From an uncultured Oscillospiraceae bacterium (GTDB lineage Bacteria > Bacillota > Clostridia > Oscillospirales > Oscillospiraceae), in assembly GCA_934646005.1 (NCBI GenBank), contig CAKUED010000010.1, positions 36,461-100,460 on the forward strand: a stretch of 64,000 nucleotides of DNA, given 5' to 3'. Within the stretch, counting starts at the first letter, position 1, and every line of letters begins with the position of its first letter. The translations under genes were made by a program, and so were the position numbers. Below, piece by piece: positions 32,616 to 39,428 of the stretch. The notes beneath the pieces are model-generated. The model was not told the DNA's origin. It made no database searches and saw nothing but the letters and a program-made list of their open reading frames with translations.

Positions 32616-33618
32616 ATGCGGTATGCGAACGCAGCGGTTGCAAAATGACTGGCTCCCCATTTTTGACGGAAAAGTTCTGAAATTCCTCAAAAGACACGTT
32701 GAAGTCAATCTCAATATTGTAGTCGCGGCTGACGCGAACGGCTTTGACGAATTGCGCAACGATCATTTTCTTTGCCTCAAAGGAGCAGGTGTCGAACAGA
32801 TCTGCCCATGTGAGCAGTCGGTCGTATTCCTGCCGCAGATTCTCCGCCGAAGCCAGCAGCGACTCATATTCTGTCTGTGCCGCGTCTATGCGGGTCTGCG
32901 CCAGGGCAATCATCGTTTCTGTTTCTTTCACCAGTGCGTTCAGAAGCTCCACGCTGAGATTGCTCTGACCGCGAATGACTTTCAGCGTTTCCGCCTTATA
33001 ATCGGAGAGGTCTTTCTGCTTCTCTGCCAGATGCGCATTGGCCTGATCGAGCTTGATTCTTGCAAGCTCGATTTCTTTTTTATGCTGGTGATTCAGAATC
33101 TCGGATTCCGGCGCGGCAGCGATCTCTGCAAACTTCATGCGGATCACTTTCTCCACGATACCGTCAAGCTTTGTGACGCCGTAGCTGGATTGCCCGTCGC
33201 ATTCGCCGGGATGCCGGACGTTGTAATGGCACTGGTATCGCATTCGCGGTTCGTATTTCACTGTGCCATCCGCGCGATACACGCGCCTGCCGCTGGTCGT
33301 CAGCGTCAGCCGGTTTCCGCAGTGGGCACAGAAAGTATTCCCGACCAGTAGGGATTTTCCCTTGCAGTTCAGCGGCACGTTGCCATGCGGGAGCGTCCGC
33401 TGGCGCATGATCTCCTGTGCCTTGGAAAAGGTGGAAACGTCGATGATGCGCAGCTCGTCAATGTAGCCGGACTGTGACTCGCCGTTTTTGATGATACCGA
33501 TATAGGCAATGTTCTTGATAATTCGGTTGACGGTTGTGTTCGGAAAACCTTTTCCGTCGCGGCTTTTGATGCCCTGCTCATGCAGATAGTGAGAAAGGCG
33601 CTGTGCACCATATGCTGA
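32614..33618 (-). pseudogene. Large serine recombinase, C-terminal part (broken gene)
   Basis: About 335 residues are recognisable: the end of the Recombinase domain (RLSHYLHEQGIKSRDGKGF, IIKNIAYIGIIKNG), a zinc-ribbon (CAHCGNRLTL...YQCHYNVRHPGEC), a coiled coil (about 210-300) and the recombinase C-terminus. The N-terminal catalytic domain is not upstream; instead a catalytic-domain fragment lies on the opposite strand at 33629. The frame opens by chance at 33708, but residues before SAYGAQ do not fit the family. The gene is dead unless the neighbouring segment re-inverts. Confidence 0.8.
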
Positions 33619-33628
33619 GCGCAATAAC

Positions 33629-33868
33629 ATGACCATCGTTGGAACGTATATTGACCGGGCGTTATCTGCAAAAACAGCAGATCGACCGGAGTTCCAGCGC
33701 ATGATCAAGGACAGCGCAAAAGAGCTGTTTGAGATCGTACTTGTATGGAAGCTTGACCGCTTTTCCCGTGATCGTTACGACAGCGCCCACTACAAACACA
33801 TTCTGAAAAAGAACGGTGTGAAGGTTGTTTCTGCGAAAGAGCATATCTCCGAAGGCCCGGAAGGCATC
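33629..33868 (+). pseudogene. Serine recombinase catalytic-domain fragment, inverted
   Basis: The translated segment (IDRALSAKTADRPEFQRMIK, VLVWKLDRFSRDRYDS, GVKVVSAKEHISEGPEGI) is the middle of a resolvase catalytic domain. The first about 30 residues with the catalytic Ser and the part after GPEGI are missing. It points away from the C-terminal fragment, head to head, so an inversion plus deletion has split one recombinase gene. The open frame runs a few codons into the IS end and stops. Confidence 0.8.
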
Positions 33869-33951
33869 TGTTTGGTATTCCTTTTGGCATAGCAAAACAC
33901 CCCACTTGTTAGATAGTATATCATACTGTCTAACAAATGGGGTGCAGTTCA
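33869..33951 (-). mobile_element. IS3-family (IS150-like) left-end remnant
   Basis: On the minus strand the sequence starts TGAACTGCACCCC, typical of IS150-group ends, has a hairpin GTTAGACAGTATG..CATACTATCTAAC-like repeat, then ATG at 33890 opening MPKGIPNR, the usual N-terminus of OrfA in this group. It stops where it joins the recombinase fragment, so only about 80 bp remain. IS insertion probably caused the rearrangement. Confidence 0.7.
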
Positions 33952-33976
33952 CTGTTCGGGAGGGGCTTTCTGCGTA

Positions 33977-34759
33977 TTAGCCTAACGCGACATCCAGCAC
34001 CATCATGGCACTGAAGCCGACGGCGAAGAAGACTGTGCCGATGTTGGAGTGGCTGCCCTGCGACATTTCGGGGATCAGCTCCTCCACCACGACGTACAGC
34101 ATCGCGCCGGCGGCGAAGCTCAGCAGGTACGGCAGCGCCGGGATGACGAGCTGCGCGGCGAGGATGGTGAGCACCGCGCCAATCGGCTCGACCACGCCGG
34201 ACAGGACGCCGTTTATGAACGCTTTGGACTTTTTCATCCCGCCCGCGCGCAGCGGCAGCGAGATGATCGCGCCCTCGGGGAAGTTCTGGATGGCGATGCC
34301 GAGTGACAGCGCCAGCGCGCCCGCCGCCGAGATCTGTGCGCCGCCGGACAGGAAGCCCGCGTACACAACGCCCACTGCCATCCCCTCGGGGATGTTGTGG
34401 AGCGTGACCGCCAGCAGCATCATGGTCGTGCGCTGCAAATGGCTTTTCGGACCTTCCGTCTGCCCGCTTCTTGCGTGCAGGTGGGGGATGATGTGATCCA
34501 GCGCCAGCAGGAACAGCACGCCGATCCAGAAGCCGAGAAAAGCGGGCAGAAACGCCAGCACGCCGAGGTGCGCCGACTGCTCGATGGCGGGGATGAGCAG
34601 ACTCCAAACGCTTGCCGCCACCATCACACCGGCGGCGAAGCCGGTGAGCGAGCGCTGCACCTTGTCACCGGGCGCGTTTTTGAGGAAGAACACGCACGCC
34701 GCGCCGAACGTTGTGCCGAGAAACGGGATGAGAATGCCGTAAAACGTCTGTAGCTGCAT
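33977..34759 (-). CDS. ZIP family metal transporter (ZupT-like)
   Basis: The product has 260 residues and about eight membrane segments. TM4 motif HNIPEGMAVGV and TM5 motif IAIQNFPEGAIISLPL contain the His/Glu metal-site pairs of ZIP proteins, and a cytoplasmic loop is His-rich (IIPHLHARSG). ZIPs bring Zn2+, Fe2+ or Mn2+ into the cytoplasm, although some gut homologues are annotated only as ZIP. The start overlaps the ATPase stop as ATGA, so importer-type and efflux-type transporters are translationally coupled, which is unusual. Confidence 0.9.
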   Translation of the reverse strand: MQLQTFYGILIPFLGTTFGAACVFFLKNAPGDKVQRSLTGFAAGVMVAASVWSLLIPAIEQSAHLGVLAFLPAFLGFWIGVLFLLALDHIIPHLHARSGQTEGPKSHLQRTTMMLLAVTLHNIPEGMAVGVVYAGFLSGGAQISAAGALALSLGIAIQNFPEGAIISLPLRAGGMKKSKAFINGVLSGVVEPIGAVLTILAAQLVIPALPYLLSFAAGAMLYVVVEELIPEMSQGSHSNIGTVFFAVGFSAMMVLDVALG

Positions 34760-36849
34760 CAGGACTCCTTTTCATCCGGGAGCAGGTTCGTCATGCTCTT
34801 GAGACTGATGGCGAGCGTAGAGGCGTTATGCAGCAGCGCGGAGGTCGTGGGCGGCAGGATGCCCGCCACGCCCAGCACGATGAGCCCGAAGTTGAAGCCC
34901 ACGATGGAGCGGTAATTGCGGTGGATACGCGCCATGAGCGCGCGGCTGATCTTTCGCAGCGTGACGAGCTCGAACAGGTCCTCCGACGCGATGGTAATAT
35001 CCGCGATCTCGCGCGCGATGGCGGCGCCGGTGGAGATGGCGATGCCCGCGTCCGCTTCGGACAGGGCGGGGGAGTCGTTCACGCCGTCGCCGATCATGAT
35101 GACCGTATGCCCGGCGGCGCGCTCGCAGCGGATGTATGCCGCCTTGTCCTCCGGCAGGACCTCGGCATAGAACTCGTCCACGCCGACCTCCTGTGCCACG
35201 CACGCGGCGGTCTTGCGGTTATCGCCCGTCATCATGACGACCTTGCGGATGCCGCATTCATGCAGCGCGCGGATGGCATCCTTTGCCTCGGCGCGCAGCG
35301 GGTCGTTGATGCAGATGACGGCGGCGAGCTTGCCCGCGATGCACAGATACAGGTGTGAATCCTGCGCGGGCAGAGCGTCGAATTTCTCCATCTCGTCCTG
35401 CGGGATGGTGCAGCCTTCGTCCTCAAACACGAAGTGCGCGCTGCCGATGATGACCTTGTGCCCCTCGACCATGCTGGAAATGCCGTGCGCCACGATGTAC
35501 TGCACCTGCGAGTGGTATTCCTCGTGCGACAGCCCGCGGCGCTTGGCCTCCTCGACCACGGCGGCCGCCATGGAGTGGGGGTAGTGCTCTTCGAGACACG
35601 CGGCGAGACGGAGCATTTCCTCCGCGTCGCGCCCGCCGAACGGGACGACGCAGGAGACCGCCGGGACGGCGTAGGTCAGCGTGCCGGTCTTGTCAAAGAC
35701 GACGGTGTCGGCGTTCGACACAGCCTCCAAGAAGCGCCCGCCCTTGACGGAGATATGGTGGTGGCTCGATTCGCGCATGGCGGAGAGCACGGCGATGGGC
35801 ATGGCGAGCTTGAGCGCGCACGAGAAATCGACCATCAGCACCGCCAGCATTTTGGTGACGTTGCGCGTGAGCGCGTAGGTGAGCACCGTGCCGCCCAGCG
35901 TGTACGGCACGAGCCGGTCGGCAAGGCGAGCCGCCTTATCCTCGGCGGTGGATTTGAGCTTTTCGGATTCCTCGATCATGCGCACGATGCGGTCATAGCG
36001 GCCGCTGCCCAGCGCTTTTTGCACCTCCACGACGCATTCGCCTTCTTCGGCGACCGTGCCCGCGTAGACAAGGCTGCCGGGGCGCTTGGCGACGGGGAGG
36101 GATTCGCCGGTGATGGACGTCTGATTGACCGCTGCTTCGCCGTCCACGACCTTGCCGTCGAGCGGGATGAGACCGCCGGTGCGGACGATCATGAGGTCGC
36201 CGGGCTTCACGTCGGCAATGGGGACGAGCAGCTCCGTTTCGCCGCTGCGCACCCAGACGTGATCGACATTCAGAGACATCGCGCCGGCAAGATCGGCGAC
36301 GGACTTTTTGTGTGTCCACTCTTCGAGAATCTCGCCAAGGCGCAGCATGAACATGACTGAGCCTGCCGTCTGGAAGTCGCCGCGGACCATCGAGACGGTG
36401 ACGGCGGTGGCGTCCAGCACGGCGACGGACAGCCTGCCGCGCAGCAGCGCGGACAGACCGTGGCGGATGTACTTGACCGAGCGGATGAGCGCCAGCGCCG
36501 TGGTGATGGGCGCGGGCAGGAACAGGCGCGAGAATGCGCGGCGGCAGACCGTAAAGACGAGCTTATCCTCGTATTCGCGGTTGAGTGCGCGGGCGGTGTG
36601 ATCCGGCACGAGCGCGAGCGCCTGCTCGGATGTGAACGAGAAGGATGCGAGCGCCGCAACTACGCCGTCACGGCTGCCGGTGTAGGCGATGACTGCGTCC
36701 TGTGTGCGGTCATACACCTTGACGCTCTGCACACCGGGGACGGCGCGCAGATAATACTCCAGAATATCCGCCTCGCGCAGCGACATGGCGCGGTACGCAA
36801 GGTGCACCCGCAGCCGCCCGGGCGTCTGGTGGAGAATGAGACATTTCAT
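34759..36849 (-). CDS. Heavy-metal P1B-type ATPase
   Basis: The product has 696 residues. An N-terminal HMA-like domain lacks the CxxC motif (about 1-75, QTPGRLRVHLAYRAMS). Actuator motif TSITGESLPVAK, phosphorylation site DKTGTLT, and hinge MIGDGVNDSPALSEADAGIA are intact. The transmembrane metal site that is normally CPC/CPx reads DFSCALKLAMP, a non-canonical Ser-Cys-Ala form. It is probably an exporter of a divalent metal (Mn, Zn or Fe). It lies between a small membrane protein gene upstream and a coupled ZIP gene downstream. Confidence 0.88.
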   Translation of the reverse strand: MKCLILHQTPGRLRVHLAYRAMSLREADILEYYLRAVPGVQSVKVYDRTQDAVIAYTGSRDGVVAALASFSFTSEQALALVPDHTARALNREYEDKLVFTVCRRAFSRLFLPAPITTALALIRSVKYIRHGLSALLRGRLSVAVLDATAVTVSMVRGDFQTAGSVMFMLRLGEILEEWTHKKSVADLAGAMSLNVDHVWVRSGETELLVPIADVKPGDLMIVRTGGLIPLDGKVVDGEAAVNQTSITGESLPVAKRPGSLVYAGTVAEEGECVVEVQKALGSGRYDRIVRMIEESEKLKSTAEDKAARLADRLVPYTLGGTVLTYALTRNVTKMLAVLMVDFSCALKLAMPIAVLSAMRESSHHHISVKGGRFLEAVSNADTVVFDKTGTLTYAVPAVSCVVPFGGRDAEEMLRLAACLEEHYPHSMAAAVVEEAKRRGLSHEEYHSQVQYIVAHGISSMVEGHKVIIGSAHFVFEDEGCTIPQDEMEKFDALPAQDSHLYLCIAGKLAAVICINDPLRAEAKDAIRALHECGIRKVVMMTGDNRKTAACVAQEVGVDEFYAEVLPEDKAAYIRCERAAGHTVIMIGDGVNDSPALSEADAGIAISTGAAIAREIADITIASEDLFELVTLRKISRALMARIHRNYRSIVGFNFGLIVLGVAGILPPTTSALLHNASTLAISLKSMTNLLPDEKES

Positions 36850-36915
36850 AGACTTGCTTGAACCTCCAAAAAGTGAGGAGAGCCGCAGTCCGCGGCTCTC
36901 CTCAGAACATACCTG

Positions 36916-37176
36916 TTATTCCGCGTCCGCAGAAGTGTTTTCGATGACCTCCGGTGCAGCCTCTGCCGCGCGGCGCTCATTGATCGCCTTGGCGTCGGCG
37001 TAGATGTCCTCCGCGCCCTCGCGTACGTTGGTGACGGTCTTCATCACGCAGTCCTTCGCGCGGATGGCGGCGGCGGTGGTGTGCGCGTAGACGGATTTTG
37101 CCTCCTTGCTGCTGAGGATCTTCAGCCCCGCAGTGCCGAACAGAACGCCTGCTGCAAACAAACCGAGATGTTTCAT
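36916..37176 (-). CDS. Small membrane protein associated with metal ATPase (DUF6110/DUF1490-like)
   Basis: The product has 86 residues. An N-terminal glycine-containing hydrophobic segment (GLFAAGVLFGTAGLKIL) is followed by a basic/amphipathic helix (KEAKSVYAHTTAAAIRAKDC, NVREGAEDIYADAKAINERR) and an acidic tail. The layout resembles actinobacterial DUF1490/PacL proteins, which partner P1B ATPases in metal-efflux platforms. It is the first gene of the metal operon and has its own strong promoter. The functional parallel is inferred from arrangement and context, not from strong identity. Confidence 0.7.
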   Translation of the reverse strand: MKHLGLFAAGVLFGTAGLKILSSKEAKSVYAHTTAAAIRAKDCVMKTVTNVREGAEDIYADAKAINERRAAEAAPEVIENTSADAE

Positions 37177-37245
37177 ATAATACCTCCTGTGATGGCGCCG
37201 TTTGCAGAGAAACGGCTGAAATTAAATACGTCTAACTGTGTCAGC

Positions 37246-37274
37246 ATTATAGCACGGCAAATTCGAGATTGCAA
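37246..37274 (-). promoter_or_regulatory. Promoter of the metal-transport operon
   Basis: On the minus strand TTGCAA (37274-37269), a 17-bp spacer and TATAAT (37251-37246). A TCTAAC half-site lies just downstream at 37231-37236; the same hexamer forms the palindrome at 37862-37877. Confidence 0.75.
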
Positions 37275-37318
37275 GATTTTCGGAACAAAAATACGCTGCA
37301 AAACGACGAAAAATCGCC

Positions 37319-37845
37319 TTATTTTACCGCCCGTTTTTTATATCCGCAGTCGCAGTACGGCCCGCCGGAGGCGAGGGTGTACTCGCGCACAAAGTCCGAC
37401 GTGCCGCCAGCTTGTTATCCTCCGCCAGCGCGGAGATGAAGTTGTAGCTGCCGTCCGCGCCGAGCCAGATGGTGTCGCCGGTGAGATAGCGGTTTTCGGT
37501 CTCACCGACGTACAGCGTCACGCCGCGGAACAGCCCCGGACTGTCAGACTCCACCGCGCCGACGTTGTCGGTGTCCTGATGGGTGATGAGGATGTGGCGG
37601 ATGCTCGCCGGGTCGATGCCCAGCCAGCCCATTTTTTCGGCAAGGCGGTCGTAATTATAGCCCGCGTCGATCATGATGGTCGTGCCGCCCCTGCGGTAAA
37701 AGAAAATATTCGCCACCCACTCGCGCACGCACGCGACGTGCTCGTCGATCCAGCCGGTGTTCAGCGGCTTGAAAATCTCCTTGCCGCGGTACATCTTGCT
37801 CATTTCCTTTTTCTGAAACTCCGCCGCCTTTTTGGACAGTCGCAC
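37319..37845 (-). pseudogene. MBL-fold hydrolase remnant, frameshifted and shortened
   Basis: The first 130 codons read as a metallo-beta-lactamase-fold protein (NIFFYRRGGTTIMIDAGYN, GIDPASIRHILITHQDTDNVG). The metal motif HxHxDH has become HQDTDN, losing two ligands. Near 37405 the frame slips: the current frame ends at 37324, but one base out of frame the sequence continues sensibly as GGTSDFVREYTLASGGPYCD and stops at 37319. The middle of the MBL domain is also missing. The start is uncertain (in-frame ATGs at 37803 and 37794). Confidence 0.6.
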
Positions 37846-37861
37846 TGCCTCCTCTGGACGC

Positions 37862-37877
37862 GTTAGATATATCTAAC
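37862..37877. promoter_or_regulatory. Perfect 16-bp palindrome, candidate operator
   Basis: GTTAGATATATCTAAC lies about 17 bp upstream of the MBL remnant. The arms contain the TTAG/CTAA pattern used by some metal-responsive DtxR-like and other regulators. Half-site TCTAAC recurs near the metal operon promoter. Confidence 0.5.
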
Positions 37878-37976
37878 TACTGGGGAGCTGAAAGGCTGCG
37901 CGGGGCAGCCATTCAGCAGTTCTATTTTGACACATGATTCGGCAATTTTCAAGTGGAAAATCGAATTTTGTGCGAT

Positions 37977-39098
37977 TTAGAGCGTTTTTGCGAACTCGCT
38001 AAGGGCGGCGAGACCGCCCATCAGCGAGGGCTTGTCGCAGGCGTAGCCGATGCGCATACTCTGCGGCTGCTCAAAGCAGTCGCCGGGGGTGACGAACGCG
38101 CCGGTCTCGTCGTAGAGGCGCTTGCAGAACTCGTAGGACGGGATGGGGAAGTCGTAATACACGAGCGCCGTTGTGCCCGCCTGCGGCTTGGTGTAGTAAA
38201 AATGCGGCTGCGCGGCGATCCAACTGTCCAGAATTTGCAGATTTTCGCGCACGAGCGCGCGGTTGCGGGTGAGCATGACATCGGCGTGCTTCAGCGCGAG
38301 GGACGCGACAGCGTCGTCAAGCACGCCGCAGCTAATGAGGTTATAGTCGCGGTGCGACAGGAAGGCGGTGAGCGCCGCCTGATCGTGCGTGGCGATCCAG
38401 CCCATGCGCAGCCCCGCGAGCGAAAAGACTTTGGACATACTGCTGACCGAGATGCCCTTTTCGTAGAGATCGACGATCGACGGCGACCATCCGTCCTTCT
38501 GCGTCAGGTGGCGGTAGACCTCGTCGCAGAGGATGTACGCGTCCACGCTGCGGGCGATGTCCACGATCGCGCGCAGCAGCTCCTCGCTCATAAGCGCGCC
38601 GGTGGGGTTGTTGGGGTTATTGATGCAGATGAGCTTGGTGTCCGGCGTGATGAGGCGGCGCAGCTCATCGAGGTCGGGCAGATAGTCGTTTTCCTGCCGC
38701 AGGCGCAGGATGTCCACCTGCGCGCCGAGCGCTTCGGGGATGGAGTAGAGCTGCTGATAGGTGGGCATGATGCTGACCACGCGGTCACGCGGGGAGACGA
38801 GCGAGCAGAACACATGATAATTTGCGCCCGCTGCGCCGTGCGTGGGCACGATCTCGTCCGGCCGGAGCGTTTTGTAGAGCTTGCAGATGCCGCCGCGCAG
38901 CGCGTCGCTGCCGACGATGTCGCCGTAGGTCAGGCGGCGGGCGAAGAGTTCGGCAAAGAAGCGGGACTTATCCTCGCCGGTCAGGGCGAAGAGCGTATCG
39001 AGCGAAACGGAGTCACAGCACGTTTCGGCGATGTTATAGCGCGCGCCGGTCTCGTAGGCATTCATCCATTCTTCCACGGCAAAGGGCTTGATGTACAT
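37977..39098 (-). CDS. PLP-dependent class I/II aminotransferase
   Basis: The product has 373 residues, fold type I. Motifs: INNPNNPTGALMSEE, the PLP-contact Asp in ILCDEVYRHL, and the Schiff-base Lys in SSMSKVFSLAGLRMGW (about residue 224). The C-terminal Arg-containing segment is SMRIGYAC. The group includes aminotransferases and capreomycidine-synthase-like enzymes; the substrate is unclear. GGAGGT precedes the ATG. It is monocistronic behind a 155-nt structured leader, so it may be controlled at the RNA level. Confidence 0.85.
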   Translation of the reverse strand: MYIKPFAVEEWMNAYETGARYNIAETCCDSVSLDTLFALTGEDKSRFFAELFARRLTYGDIVGSDALRGGICKLYKTLRPDEIVPTHGAAGANYHVFCSLVSPRDRVVSIMPTYQQLYSIPEALGAQVDILRLRQENDYLPDLDELRRLITPDTKLICINNPNNPTGALMSEELLRAIVDIARSVDAYILCDEVYRHLTQKDGWSPSIVDLYEKGISVSSMSKVFSLAGLRMGWIATHDQAALTAFLSHRDYNLISCGVLDDAVASLALKHADVMLTRNRALVRENLQILDSWIAAQPHFYYTKPQAGTTALVYYDFPIPSYEFCKRLYDETGAFVTPGDCFEQPQSMRIGYACDKPSLMGGLAALSEFAKTL

Positions 39099-39254
39099 AA
39101 ATTCGACCTCCAGAAAAAGAATAAAGCACCCAGGGTCAGAGCTTATCCGGCTTTCGCCGGAATACCTGCGCCCTGATCCTGAATGCTTGCGTAACCGCTG
39201 AATCAGCGGCTATCTGACCCCTCATCCGGTGACGAGGGAAGCGTTTATTGCGTT
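39099..39254 (-). promoter_or_regulatory. Long structured 5' leader of the aminotransferase gene
   Basis: Transcribed leftwards, the leader contains an outer stem GGGTCAGA / TCTGACCC (about 85 nt apart) enclosing a hairpin CCGCTGA-TTCAGCGG and a hairpin TCCGGC-GAAA-GCCGGA joined by an unpaired purine-rich region. Before it lies CCCTC...GAGGG. This three-way-junction shape is typical of riboswitch aptamers. I cannot match it to a known class. No clear intrinsic terminator precedes the gene, so control of translation would be the likely mode. Confidence 0.5.
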
Positions 39255-39260
39255 GGGTCT

Positions 39261-39288
39261 ATGATAATCACTTTTGCGAAAATGTCAA
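39261..39288 (-). promoter_or_regulatory. Promoter of the aminotransferase leader
   Basis: On the minus strand TTGACA (39288-39283), a 16-bp spacer and TATCAT (39266-39261). It overlaps the stop codon of the FeoB-associated gene. Confidence 0.7.
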
Positions 39289-39428
39289 GACTTTTTGTGC
39301 GAGCAGGCGTCACAGCCGGAGCAGCCGCAGCCGCACCCGCCGCGCTTTTTGCGCCGGACCGCGCCGCGCACGGCAAATGCGAGCAGCGCGAGGAGCGCCA
39401 GAACGATCAGAATATCCCAAATATTCAT
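39285..39428 (-). CDS. FeoB-associated Cys-rich membrane protein
   Basis: The product has 47 residues: one membrane helix (MNIWDILIVLALLALLAFAV), then a basic stretch and the Cys cluster GGCGCGCSGCDAC. This is the PF12669-type protein that commonly follows feoB in Firmicutes and may take the place of FeoC or help pass iron. The ATG overlaps the feoB stop (ATGA). Confidence 0.88.
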   Translation of the reverse strand: MNIWDILIVLALLALLAFAVRGAVRRKKRGGCGCGCSGCDACSHKKS

